Positions 1-8,291 of a stretch of DNA of 64,000 bases are shown here, piece after piece. Positions within the stretch are counted from its first letter, which is position 1; every line of letters starts with the position of its first letter. Location: positions 124,001 through 188,000 of the forward strand of contig JAGKWU010000016.1 of assembly GCA_021151695.1 (NCBI GenBank), in the 5' to 3' direction. The translations under genes were made by a program, and so were the position numbers. This DNA is from Cellvibrionaceae bacterium. Lineage in GTDB: Bacteria > Pseudomonadota > Gammaproteobacteria > Pseudomonadales > Cellvibrionaceae. Under the pieces are notes generated by a model, which saw nothing but the letters and a program-made list of their open reading frames with translations, did not search any database and was not told the origin of the DNA.

Positions 1-754
1 TGCCAATAATGAATGCGGTCACCATAGCGCCGAGGCGATGAAGTATGTGAATGCTCATGCGCGCATCGTAGGACAAGACTCCATACTGGTAAGTCTCCTG
101 CCCCAGAGGCAGATGGAATGCTGAAGCCACATCAAAGCGTGCTTGCCAACCGGCTTCGCATACCGGCAACTCATGGCACGCAAGCGCGGCATAATTGGCA
201 GATGTCCAGGCACCGAGTGAAATTTGCAGTACCAACACAAACAACGCTAACCAAGCCAGTGGCCGTAAGGAGGTTAGGCCTGAATCTAATTGCACGCTGA
301 TGTTGCTCAATCGCAAACGCAACAGTGCTAATAAACACAACAGTGAAAAGCCGCCTAACAAATGCCCCAGTACCACCAGCGGTAATAAATTAAGGCTGAC
401 GGTTAACATACCCAGCGACGCTTGCATTACCACCAAGGCGAGTAAACCACTGCTTAATAAGCGTTGCTGGCGTTGCCACCAACTCATTACAACAATAGCG
501 AGAATTGCCAATCCCAAACTGCCCGCCAGGTAACGATGCAGCATTTCATTATGTGCTTTATGCGGTTCCACTTTATGTGTGGGATAACGCTGTTGTGCTT
601 CGCTCAATTGTGCTGGCTGCGTAGGTGCCGCCATAAAACCGTAGCAACCGGGCCAATCAGGGCAGCCCAATCCGGCATCGGTCAAACGCGTATAAGCACC
701 TAATACAATGGTGCAGAGAGTGAGCACTAAAGCGAAGCTGACCAAACGAGTCAT
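1..754 (-). CDS. ctaA: Heme A synthase (CtaA/Cox15), C-terminus cut by window edge
   Basis: Reading from the ATG at 754 gives about 251 residues with no stop before the window edge, so the C-terminus is missing. The N-terminus has a membrane segment followed by TRLTDAGLGCPDWPGCYG, the signature of the COX15/CtaA family, and HKAHNEMLHRYLAGSLG, which carries family-conserved histidines. A second HILHRLGAM motif follows near the edge. The family converts heme O to heme A in the inner membrane for aa3-type oxidases. The start overlaps the stop of the upstream gene (ATGA at 751-754), so the two are translationally coupled. Its place at the end of a cytochrome oxidase cluster fits the role. Confidence 0.93.
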   Translation of the reverse strand, partial: MTRLVSFALVLTLCTIVLGAYTRLTDAGLGCPDWPGCYGFMAAPTQPAQLSEAQQRYPTHKVEPHKAHNEMLHRYLAGSLGLAILAIVVMSWWQRQQRLLSSGLLALVVMQASLGMLTVSLNLLPLVVLGHLLGGFSLLCLLALLRLRLSNISVQLDSGLTSLRPLAWLALFVLVLQISLGAWTSANYAALACHELPVCEAGWQARFDVASAFHLPLGQETYQYGVLSYDARMSIHILHRLGAMVTAFIIG

Positions 755-1314
755 TGCGCGATATTTTCCTTCGTCAAGGATGGTGACACGGCGGTGGGAC
801 GATCAAATGCCAGCAAACGCAATAAATCCGTGCGAATTTTTTTCGCGGTCATCATGGCATCTTGCGGATTTGCAACAGCATCATAGTGCAACAACAATTG
901 CCCCTGGCGATTAACCAATAACAGCTGGCCATTAAATGTTGGTGGCAAGGCCGCAACAGGTGATTGCCAATGTAAGACGGGGTAATGTGCAAGCAGAGCT
1001 GGTGGCTGATCTGCTAGCAACCCAACGCTTACCTGCTCTCGCTTTGCCCCAAGCCCGGTGTGAAGTTGTTGCAAACTATAAAGCGCAAGCTCGCAGGATT
1101 TATCGCATTGTCCTTGTTGCACATAAAGCAATTGCCAAAGGCCATTGGGATGTGGCAACCGCAGTTCCTGTTCCATCCAACTACCTTTGTTGCCAACACC
1201 CGGTGAAAACCACGCGAGTGACAGCGCAAGTTTGGCCGCGACCAATGGCAAAAAACAGCAAAGCGCGAAAAGCGCAAAAAACAGAGGCGGAGAAAAAGAA
1301 TAAGCACGCTTCAT
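751..1314 (-). CDS. Small membrane-anchored protein of the cytochrome oxidase cluster, thioredoxin-like
   Basis: A 187-residue protein with one N-terminal membrane segment (about residues 8-30) and a soluble remainder. The segment WQLLYVQQGQCDKSCELAL has a CxxxC pair in the position where SCO-type copper chaperones carry CxxxC, and FNGQLLLVNRQGQLLLHYD resembles the end of a thioredoxin fold. It sits between SURF1 and heme A synthase, and overlaps ctaA by 4 nt, as a similar unnamed gene does in many pseudomonad-type cox clusters. A role in oxidase assembly is inference from context; I do not recognise it as a named family. Confidence 0.8.
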   Translation of the reverse strand: MKRAYSFSPPLFFALFALCCFLPLVAAKLALSLAWFSPGVGNKGSWMEQELRLPHPNGLWQLLYVQQGQCDKSCELALYSLQQLHTGLGAKREQVSVGLLADQPPALLAHYPVLHWQSPVAALPPTFNGQLLLVNRQGQLLLHYDAVANPQDAMMTAKKIRTDLLRLLAFDRPTAVSPSLTKENIAQ

Positions 1315-1341
1315 AGCGAATCCCTCTGCACTCTCTCAATA

Positions 1342-1410
1342 TTTAATAATTGACTCAGGTTTGAATGATTAACTCAGTGTTTAATAATTGGCTCAGTGTT
1401 TAATAATGGG
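1342..1410. repeat. Short tandem repeat, about 3.5 units of 19-20 bp
   Basis: Units start at about 1342, 1361, 1381 and 1400, each a variant of TTTAATAATTGACTCAGTG, with the last unit cut short. The array runs across the 3' end of the SURF1 gene, so the last codons of that gene lie inside the repeat. The first two units are diverged and the last two nearly identical. Confidence 0.75.
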
Positions 1411-2283
1411 ATTACCTTCAGCAGATCTGTTGTTAAACCTGGAAGAGCCAGTGTTAAATTCCGATTCGCTGCCGGCCCCCTCCTTTTTGCGCTCACGGGC
1501 ACTCTGGAATAAATCATCATCCGAAAGCGCTGTAGTGTTCGGTTGCTCTTCCACTTTTTCTAACGGCCGTGAGCTGGCTGCCAGCGCCACCACTAACACC
1601 GCTAACGCCAACAAGCCCCATTGCAACGCATAGGCGCGATGGCGCTCCGGTGATATGACGACCGGCTGGTAGTGCACCAAAAACGGCGAAGCTTCCATTT
1701 GATAAACAAGGCCGGGATAGAGCGCCGAGCGCATATAGCGATCCAGCGCGGGCACATACACTTGCTGGATACGCATAGGCCAACTGCCGTTATCCTCAAT
1801 ATTTTGCCCCAGACGAAATCCCCCTAATTGCGTACGCAACAAGCCACGCACTTCAATAACAGAGGGAATCTGCACATGAGGCAAACGCTCCCGACCAGTC
1901 GGCGCGGCAACCCAACCGAGATTCACTAACATGGGTTGGCCGACAGAATCCAGTTGCACGGGCACTATCACATCGTAACCAACGCGACCTTTCACCACTT
2001 GATTATCAACCAGCCACACTTGCGGCGAGAGCCAATGGCCGCGCCCGACAACTTGTCGCCCATCGGCCTGTACCAAGGGCAGTGTTTGTACATAGTCTGC
2101 AGCGTATACGCCCGATTCCTCGGATTTTGCCAGCTGCTCCAGCAAATGCGTTTTTTCTACAGCACGTTGCAATTGCCACAATGACAGCCCTGCTAACAGG
2201 CTAAATGCCAACAAGCTGTTCAATAACCAGCGCGGCGTCATGGCCCAGCGACGATTAAAGGCTATAATTTCCAAGTACTTCAC
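1393..2283 (-). CDS. SURF1 family cytochrome oxidase assembly protein
   Basis: Two membrane helices bracket a periplasmic domain, the SURF1 layout: LLAFSLLAGLSLWQLQRA at the N-terminus (with the family WQLxRA signature) and LQWGLLALAVLVVALAAS near residue 240. Between them are the family-like segments GHWLSPQVWLVDNQ and PMLVNLGWVA. SURF1 proteins help insert heme a3/CuB into subunit I. The start is uncertain: 2283 is GTG, a TTG at 2274 follows a GGGAG at good spacing, and an ATG lies at 2241. About 35 residues follow the second helix and are low-complexity and charged, with the last codons inside a tandem repeat. Confidence 0.9.
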   Translation of the reverse strand: MKYLEIIAFNRRWAMTPRWLLNSLLAFSLLAGLSLWQLQRAVEKTHLLEQLAKSEESGVYAADYVQTLPLVQADGRQVVGRGHWLSPQVWLVDNQVVKGRVGYDVIVPVQLDSVGQPMLVNLGWVAAPTGRERLPHVQIPSVIEVRGLLRTQLGGFRLGQNIEDNGSWPMRIQQVYVPALDRYMRSALYPGLVYQMEASPFLVHYQPVVISPERHRAYALQWGLLALAVLVVALAASSRPLEKVEEQPNTTALSDDDLFQSARERKKEGAGSESEFNTGSSRFNNRSAEGNPIIKH

Positions 2284-2320
2284 TCCCGCGGTTCATCTCT
2301 TTCACGCCATGAGGTGCCCT

Positions 2321-2530
2321 ATGCTGATCAAAATCCTGTTTGTTGTTCTGCTATTCACCGTCATGTTTAATTTGTTTTACGCGCTTTACCACATGATTAA
2401 AAATGATGAGCAAGCGCCAAAAATGTCAAAATATCTCGGCCGCCGCCTGATGTTTTCAGCCTTGATCATTTTTATTTTGGTAATTGCCTTGGCGATGGGG
2501 TTTATCACACCCCACCACACACCTCACTGA
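2321..2530 (+). CDS. DUF2909 / twin-transmembrane small protein
   Basis: A 69-residue protein of two membrane helices (about 3-22 and 43-62) joined by a charged loop, KNDEQAPKMSKYLGRRL. I recognise the shape and loop as the DUF2909 type found beside cytochrome oxidase genes in Pseudomonas-like bacteria. It is the only gene of the cluster on the plus strand, lying between the 5' end of SURF1 and the 3' end of ctaE. The ATG at 2321 follows GAGGTGCC. The function is unknown; association with the oxidase is inferred from position. Confidence 0.8.
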   Translation: MLIKILFVVLLFTVMFNLFYALYHMIKNDEQAPKMSKYLGRRLMFSALIIFILVIALAMGFITPHHTPH

Positions 2531-2551
2531 CAGCAGCCATTACCGCCAGCA

Positions 2552-3430
2552 CTACAGTACGTATACAAAAATAAACAGATTCAACCAAACCACATCGACA
2601 AAATGCCAATACCAGGCGGCGGCCTGGAATGCAAAATGGCGCTCGGGTGTGAAATGGTTTTTGATTAAAATCCGCAAAAAGACCACCGTTAAAATAATTG
2701 CCCCCAAGGTGACATGTAGTCCATGGAAGCCTGTCAACATAAAAAAGGTGTTGCCGTAAATGCCAGTATCCAAACGCAAATGCAATTCGTGGTAAGCGAG
2801 GCTATATTCGTGCATTTGCAACGTTAAAAAGGACACACCGAGCAATATCGTCAGCGCCATAAATATTTTTAATTGCAGACGCTTACCCTCCTCCAACCCC
2901 ACATGGGCGAATTGCAAAGTAATTGAAGAGCCCAACAACAGCAGCGTGTTAATTAACGGAATATCCTGCCACTCCATTTCACCGCTGACTTTGCCACCCG
3001 GCGTTTTTAACAGGGGCCAATCGGCGACGAAATCAGGCCAGAGAATCGTAGCCGTCGTTTCATGGCGCGCACCAGCGAGATCGGGTACCGAAATCATTCG
3101 CGCATAAAAGAGCGCACCAAAGAAAGCGAGAAAAAACATCACCTCGGAGAAAATAAACCAGCTCATCCCCTGGCGAAACGAACGATCCATTTGCGCACTG
3201 TAAAGGCCGGTCATGGATTCATTAATAACATTGCCAAACCATCCCACCAACATACACAACAAGAGCGTAACGCCCAACAATAGAAGATAAAGCCCTGCTC
3301 CCTGATGATGACCGGCATATTCATTGACAAGATTGGCCGCGCCCAGCCCCATTAAAAACAGCGCACCAGCGCCTAATGCGGGCCACGAGCTTTGCGCGGG
3401 AACATAATATTTTTCAATTCTGGCAGCCAT
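2552..3430 (-). CDS. ctaE: Cytochrome c oxidase subunit III
   Basis: A 292-residue, seven-helix membrane protein. Subunit III markers are visible: SWFIFSEVMFFLAFFGALF with the conserved glutamate, LLGSSITLQFAHVG, and near the C-terminus GFHGLHVTLGAI followed by AAAWYWHFVDVVWLNLFIFVYVL. It forms part of the aa3-type oxidase core and stabilises subunit I. GAGG precedes the start at a suitable distance (minus strand). It follows ctaG after an 84-bp gap, the usual gene order. Confidence 0.97.
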   Translation of the reverse strand: MAARIEKYYVPAQSSWPALGAGALFLMGLGAANLVNEYAGHHQGAGLYLLLLGVTLLLCMLVGWFGNVINESMTGLYSAQMDRSFRQGMSWFIFSEVMFFLAFFGALFYARMISVPDLAGARHETTATILWPDFVADWPLLKTPGGKVSGEMEWQDIPLINTLLLLGSSITLQFAHVGLEEGKRLQLKIFMALTILLGVSFLTLQMHEYSLAYHELHLRLDTGIYGNTFFMLTGFHGLHVTLGAIILTVVFLRILIKNHFTPERHFAFQAAAWYWHFVDVVWLNLFIFVYVL

Positions 3431-3514
3431 ATTAGATACCTCGCTAATGACTCACCCGTTAACCTCGAAAAACGTTCTTTCTGAATGACCTCACTATCAC
3501 ATCAATAATTCCAC

Positions 3515-4024
3515 TTATTCGTTTTTGGCGCGGTAGAGTGTGTAAGACAGCGTAAATGTCTGCACCTCTTTTGGCAGCGCCGGGTCTACATAAAAGCGCA
3601 AGTGCATTAGCTTGCTTTCGTGCGCACCAAGCGGCTGTTGCGTAAAACAAAAACACTCTATCTTTTTTAAATACTGTGCGGCTTCGCCAGGTGATACCGA
3701 AGGAACTGCTTGGCCAAGCATCGCCTCGGCGCTAAGGTTTTCCACACGAAAATCAATATCGGTTGTTTTGCCAGGTTCCACCGTTACCCGTTCAGTCATT
3801 GGAGAAAATTGCCAGGGAATGGATTGGTCGACCAGCGCTAAAAATTCCACCGTGACTTGCCGCTGAGCATCCACCTGCGTAGAGGCTACTGCAGCCACGG
3901 AGGATGTTTTACCGTTAATCCCTGTGACTTTGCACAGCACCGAATAAAGCGGAACCAATGCGAAGCTGAAGGCGAACATTCCGGCGCAAATCCACAATAA
4001 TTTTTTTAGCAATGGTTGATGCAT
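3515..4024 (-). CDS. ctaG: Cytochrome c oxidase assembly protein CtaG/Cox11
   Basis: A 169-residue protein with one N-terminal membrane anchor (KLLWICAGMFAFSFALVPLY) followed by a periplasmic beta-sandwich domain. The ECFCFTQQ segment near residue 125 is the Cox11 copper-binding CFCF motif; further copper-chaperone features are PLYSVLCKVTG and KLMHLRFYVDPALP. It delivers copper to the CuB site of subunit I. I chose the ATG at 4024, which starts 2 bp after the ctaD stop and puts the membrane anchor at the N-terminus; a longer frame into ctaD is open but unlikely. Confidence 0.95.
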   Translation of the reverse strand: MHQPLLKKLLWICAGMFAFSFALVPLYSVLCKVTGINGKTSSVAAVASTQVDAQRQVTVEFLALVDQSIPWQFSPMTERVTVEPGKTTDIDFRVENLSAEAMLGQAVPSVSPGEAAQYLKKIECFCFTQQPLGAHESKLMHLRFYVDPALPKEVQTFTLSYTLYRAKNE

Positions 4025-4026
4025 GG

Positions 4027-5613
4027 CTATATCTTCGGCGGCTCCTGAAAGCTGTGATAAGGCGCTGGCGATGGCAACGTCCACTCCAGCCCCTCTGCCC
4101 CTTCCCACACGTTACTGGTTGCCGGTTCTCCGCGACGGCGTATGGCTTTAATCACCACCCACACAAATAGCAATTGCGATAAACCAAATAAAAATCCACC
4201 GATGCTGATAAATGCGTTCAAGCTGGAAAATTGCAGCGCGTAATCAGGAATGCGCCTGGGCATGCCGGCAAGGCCAACAAAATGCATGGGGAAAAATAAA
4301 AGATTTACTGAAATCAGCGAACACCAGAAATGCCATTGTCCCAAGCGCTCGTCATACATAACACCGGTCCATTTGGGCAACCAAAAATAAGCAGCGGCGA
4401 TAATGGAAAACAGCGCTCCGGTTACCAGCACATAATGGAAATGCGCCACCACAAAATAGGTATCCTGATACTGAAAATCCGCGGGAATCATTGCCAACAT
4501 CAAGCCGGACAAACCACCAATAGTAAAAAGCACAATAAAGGCGATGGCAAACATCATGGGGGTTTCAAACGTCATAGAGCCGCGCCACATGGTCGCCACC
4601 CAGTTAAATACTTTTACGCCGGTGGGCACGGCAATTAGCATAGTGGAATACATAAAAAATAATTCAGCGGTCAGCGGCAAACCTGTGGTGAACATGTGGT
4701 GAGCCCACACGATAAATGAGAGAAAGGCGATGCTCGCTACTGCAATCACCATGGACGTGTAACCAAATAATGGTTTGCGAGCAAAGGTGGGCACGATACT
4801 GGAGACAATGCCAAAAGCCGGCAAAATCATGATGTAGACTTCCGGGTGACCGAAAAACCAGAAGATGTGCTGAAACATCACCGGATCGCCACCGCCCGCC
4901 GCGCTAAAAAAGCTGGTGCCAAAATATTTATCCGTAAGCACCATGGTGACCACACCCGCAAGCACCGGCATTACCGCAATCAATAAAAACGCTGTGATCA
5001 ACCAGGTCCATACAAACAACGGTAATTTCATCCAGGTCATCCCCGGTGCACGCAAATTAAAAATAGTGATAATGACATTCATGGCCCCCATGATGGATGA
5101 CACACCCAACAGGTGAATGGAAAACACAAAAAACGCAGTGCTATCGCCGCTGTAAGTTGTCGATAGCGGGGCATAAAAAGTCCACCCTGCGGCGGGGCCA
5201 CCACCTTTCATAAACAGGGTGGAAAGAAGAATCGTGAAAGAACACGGCAGAATCCAGAAGCTCCAGTTATTCATGCGCGGCAAAGCCATATCAGGTGCAC
5301 CTATCATCATAGGTATAAGCCAATTAGCCAGCCCCACAAAAGCAGGCATAATTGCGCCAAACACCATTACCAGGCCGTGGATTGTAGTGAGTTGATTAAA
5401 AAATAAGGGGTCGAAAAATTGCAGGCCAGGTTGAAATAATTCCGCACGAATTAACATGGCGAAGGTGCCGCCAATAAAAAACATCAACAATGAAAACAAC
5501 AAATACAAAGTGCCTATATCTTTATGGTTGGTGGTAAAAAGCCAACGTTTGATACCCGATGCTTTGTGTTCGTCGTGTGCTGTGTGGCCAAGGGCTTGTT
5601 CAATTGTGCTCAT
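4027..5613 (-). CDS. ctaD: Cytochrome c oxidase subunit I (aa3 type)
   Basis: A 528-residue, twelve-helix heme-copper oxidase subunit. Visible ligands and channel motifs: TTIHGLVMVFGAIMPAF (low-spin heme histidine), FWFFGHPEVYIMILPAFG (CuB histidine and the tyrosine of the His-Tyr link), WAHHMFTTG (two CuB histidines) and VVAHFHYVLVTG (heme a3 and heme a ligands). It is the catalytic proton-pumping subunit reducing oxygen. It starts 3 bp after ctaC ends and is followed by ctaG. Length and motifs are normal. Confidence 0.98.
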   Translation of the reverse strand: MSTIEQALGHTAHDEHKASGIKRWLFTTNHKDIGTLYLLFSLLMFFIGGTFAMLIRAELFQPGLQFFDPLFFNQLTTIHGLVMVFGAIMPAFVGLANWLIPMMIGAPDMALPRMNNWSFWILPCSFTILLSTLFMKGGGPAAGWTFYAPLSTTYSGDSTAFFVFSIHLLGVSSIMGAMNVIITIFNLRAPGMTWMKLPLFVWTWLITAFLLIAVMPVLAGVVTMVLTDKYFGTSFFSAAGGGDPVMFQHIFWFFGHPEVYIMILPAFGIVSSIVPTFARKPLFGYTSMVIAVASIAFLSFIVWAHHMFTTGLPLTAELFFMYSTMLIAVPTGVKVFNWVATMWRGSMTFETPMMFAIAFIVLFTIGGLSGLMLAMIPADFQYQDTYFVVAHFHYVLVTGALFSIIAAAYFWLPKWTGVMYDERLGQWHFWCSLISVNLLFFPMHFVGLAGMPRRIPDYALQFSSLNAFISIGGFLFGLSQLLFVWVVIKAIRRRGEPATSNVWEGAEGLEWTLPSPAPYHSFQEPPKI

Positions 5614-5616
5614 GGT

Positions 5617-6744
5617 TTACTCCTTCGCCTTCATCGCCGCCACAACATCAGCCGTTTGCACCAGATCACCAGTATCATTACCCCAAGCGTTGCGCTCATA
5701 GGTAATAACCGCTGCTATATCTGCTGCAGCCAGTTGTTTACCAAACGCCTGCATCGCGGTATTGGGCCTGCCATAAATCACCGTGTGTAAATGCGCAGGT
5801 AAATCTTTCGTCACCACGGCACTACCTTTAAGCGCAGGAAATGCACCCGGAATTCCCAAACCTGTTACCTGATGGCAGGCTGCGCAACGCTCTTCGTAAA
5901 TTTTTTTGCCCGCCGCTAACAGCTGATCGCGATCGCGCACAACCGCCGCTTGCTCTGCCTGCCTGGCCTGCTCTTGTGCGGCGAGCTGTTGCTGCACCCA
6001 GGCCTCAAAATCAGCCGGTGTTTTTACCTCCACCACAACGGGCATAAAGCCGTGATCCTTGCCGCATAACTCGGCGCATTGGCCGCGATAAGTTCCGGGT
6101 TGCTCTACCAGGGCCCAGGCTTCATTGATAAAGCCGGGATTAGCGTCTTTTTTAATGGCAAAGGCCGGCAGCCACCAGGAGTGAATAACATCTTCGGAGG
6201 TCATCAAAAAGCGGATTTTTCGCCCGGTAGGCAATACCAATGGATGATCTACCTCGTGCAGATAATGCTCACCCTTTTCGGCCAGGTTATTGATTTGGTC
6301 GCGTGGCGTTGCCAGCAGCGAATAAAACTCAATGGGGTACTCGAGATATTTGTAGTGCCACTTCCATTGGGAACCGGTCACCAACACAGTCAGCTCCGCC
6401 TTGGAGGTATCTTCCATAGCGATCAGCGTTCTGCTCGCCGGAATTGCCATCACCACCAGAATCAGAACCGGTATCGCGGTCCAGAGGATTTCTACTTTGG
6501 TACTGTGATGAAATTGCGCAGGTGTAGCGCCGCGGGATTTACGGTGACGAATAATGGACCAAAACATAAGCCCGAAAACAATCAGTGCTATCGCACAACA
6601 AATATAGAAAATTGTCATGTGGAGGCTATAAACCTCATGACTGATATGGGTTGCGCCCTGGGTCATATTGTAAGACGCAGGTGCCGCCACTACAGGTATC
6701 GCACACGCAAACAAACCACTCGCCAAAAGCTTGTCAGGCTTCAT
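5617..6744 (-). CDS. ctaC: Cytochrome c oxidase subunit II with fused cytochrome c domain
   Basis: 375 residues from the ATG at 6744, which follows GGAGG six bases upstream on the minus strand; longer in-frame starts lack this site. Order: signal peptide, two membrane helices, a cupredoxin domain with the CuA motif GQCAELCGKDHGFM, then a C-terminal c-type cytochrome domain with the heme site CAACH at about residue 300 and a likely Met ligand in NTAMQAFGKQ. This is the caa3-like form in which electrons enter CuA through a fused cytochrome c. It is the first gene of the minus-strand oxidase operon. Confidence 0.97.
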   Translation of the reverse strand: MKPDKLLASGLFACAIPVVAAPASYNMTQGATHISHEVYSLHMTIFYICCAIALIVFGLMFWSIIRHRKSRGATPAQFHHSTKVEILWTAIPVLILVVMAIPASRTLIAMEDTSKAELTVLVTGSQWKWHYKYLEYPIEFYSLLATPRDQINNLAEKGEHYLHEVDHPLVLPTGRKIRFLMTSEDVIHSWWLPAFAIKKDANPGFINEAWALVEQPGTYRGQCAELCGKDHGFMPVVVEVKTPADFEAWVQQQLAAQEQARQAEQAAVVRDRDQLLAAGKKIYEERCAACHQVTGLGIPGAFPALKGSAVVTKDLPAHLHTVIYGRPNTAMQAFGKQLAAADIAAVITYERNAWGNDTGDLVQTADVVAAMKAKE

Positions 6745-7040
6745 GCGACGCCTCCTTTTTGCGTTGTTAGCGACTCGCGTCGCATACCAAACAGGATTCA
6801 TAACAACTGCAAACTGGCCGCACAACACGAATAGCCTTGCCAGATCGTTGTTCTTGAATGATCAACAGCAGACACGCTGCGCTCATGAAACCGGAGATAA
6901 GCGTCCGGCATGACGACCTGAGTAGTGATCAGCAATTATTAGCAAGCAAACTGCCGCACAGGAAAATACGCAACGTATTTGTAAAGCATGCGAACAAGGC
7001 GCACACCTATGGCGCCTAATCGTTACACATTCGCTAACGG

Positions 7041-7158
7041 GCATCCTGAACCTTTGCACTCCGGCAAAGTGGATGCTGGGAAGGGAGGAACCTTTTGGCC
7101 CGCTTCGTACGGGCCTTAGTCCTTAAGGGGCTATAAAAGTGAAAGGTTATTATCCCTT
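7041..7158. other. Strongly base-paired intergenic element, possible non-coding RNA
   Basis: The 540-bp gap between ctaC and the next gene has no convincing ORF but a dense nested fold. GCATCC (7041-7046) pairs with GGATGC (7071-7076), enclosing CTTTGC/GCAAAG (7052-7057 with 7064-7069). Then AAGGGA (7081-7086) pairs with TCCCTT (7153-7158) and AACCTTT (7089-7095) with AAAGGTT (7142-7148). These enclose GGCCCG/CGGGCC (7097-7102 with 7110-7115) and the palindrome CCTTAAGG. The strand is unknown. On the minus strand it would lie in the long leader of ctaC; on the plus strand it would be free-standing. No known riboswitch consensus was recognised. The remainder of the gap shows nothing further. 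Confidence 0.5.
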
Positions 7159-7285
7159 CGTCTACATCTAAACCAGCTGAAAACTGTTGTTTTAACTATA
7201 ACCCGCATCATCAGAAACGCAAATCCGAAACGCTGCTTCTAATGGATTTATAGCTACATGAATTTGTAGCAGCAAGGATAAATAA

Positions 7286-8149
7286 CTACATGGATTTGGG
7301 ATCTATCCAGAGTTCTGCGCGATCGACCGGCGTTTCCTTCGGCATCACCGGATTGGTGAGGGAAATAATAGTACGATTTTTCAAATCACCTTTTTGTACG
7401 GCTTCTTGTACATTGGGCGAACTCATAAAGACTTTTTCAAAGCTGCCGTCGGCAATGGCCGCATTCAGCCCCTGCTCCAAATCTTTTGCCAGTTGCTTTT
7501 TATTTTTATTAACAAATAAATAGAAATCCATTTTGTATACCAACATCAAATGCTTTTCGACTTCCAGATTTAACGTGGGATTTTTTTCTACTTCGCTAAA
7601 CGGCTCGAATACAGCGCGGGGGAAAGCGTCAAAGCGACCACCGTCGAGCATATAAAACAGGTTCTGGTATTTCATGGTCTTAACCACTTGTAAGCCATTA
7701 CCTTCCAGAATTTTAGTATCAACCCAGGAGGTACCCTGCCCGAGCTTTAGCTTGCGCAAATCATCAAGGGTTTTAACGTTATCAAATTTTGGCTGATCGC
7801 CCTTGCGAATAATCAAAAACCGGTGACCAAGCAAACCTTTGTAAAGGGGAATGCGTATAGGTTGAAGCTGCTCTTCTAACTCAACGCTGGTACCTGCCCA
7901 CATAATATCCAGGGTGCCATTGAGGGTATCCTCAACCATACGTACCTGGGTCAGGCTGCCATCGACAATCTGGTGCTCATACTTATGGTCCACATGATCA
8001 AGCGCCAGCTTGATCATCTTGGCCGCGTAATAGCCATTGGGGTCCACCGGGGATTGGTTGTATTTGATAACCTCGGCTGATGCCAGGCCGGAAAACAAGG
8101 GGAGGACGAGACCTAATACAGGCCCAAAAGCACGAAACGGGATTTGCAT
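7286..8149 (-). CDS. Periplasmic solute-binding-protein-like protein (orphan)
   Basis: A 287-residue protein with a signal peptide ending about ...FSGLASA and a two-lobed family-3 type binding fold suggested by DGSLTQVRMVEDTLNGTLDIMW, KTLDDLRKLKLGQGTSWVDTKILE and GRFDAFPRAVFEPFSEV. No permease or ATPase gene is adjacent, so it is either a stand-alone sensor-type binding protein or works with a transporter elsewhere. Such orphan proteins are common in Cellvibrio-like and Shewanella-like genomes. The ligand cannot be read from sequence. It is not obviously part of the polysaccharide locus that follows. Confidence 0.85.
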   Translation of the reverse strand: MQIPFRAFGPVLGLVLPLFSGLASAEVIKYNQSPVDPNGYYAAKMIKLALDHVDHKYEHQIVDGSLTQVRMVEDTLNGTLDIMWAGTSVELEEQLQPIRIPLYKGLLGHRFLIIRKGDQPKFDNVKTLDDLRKLKLGQGTSWVDTKILEGNGLQVVKTMKYQNLFYMLDGGRFDAFPRAVFEPFSEVEKNPTLNLEVEKHLMLVYKMDFYLFVNKNKKQLAKDLEQGLNAAIADGSFEKVFMSSPNVQEAVQKGDLKNRTIISLTNPVMPKETPVDRAELWIDPKSM

Positions 8150-8232
8150 AGCTAGCTACCTCAAGCAATTTGCTTGAGTATAGTAGTTAAATAATGCGCC
8201 ACTGTTTATTTTTGTTAGTGAAAGGAAAGTTT

Positions 8233-8255
8233 GCCGCCTCGCTTGGCAAGGCGGC
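8233..8255 (-). terminator. Hairpin after xyl31A, weak terminator candidate
   Basis: GCCGCCT (8233-8239) pairs with AGGCGGC (8249-8255), 36 bp past the xyl31A stop. The minus-strand sequence beyond it (AAACTTTCC) is only a poor U-tract, so intrinsic termination is uncertain. Confidence 0.45.
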
Positions 8256-8291
8256 TTATTAACGGGCAACAATGCCAAGTATTGTGACCAG

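Noticed and set aside
6079..6834. 251-codon plus-strand ORF antisense to ctaC
   Set aside because: It lies entirely opposite a certain gene (cytochrome oxidase subunit II) and shows no domain features.
7041..7158. Cyclic di-GMP-I riboswitch reading of the structured element
   Set aside because: A short stretch (TTGCACTCCGG) resembles part of a GEMM-I sequence, but the conserved entry sequence and helix order of that riboswitch are absent.
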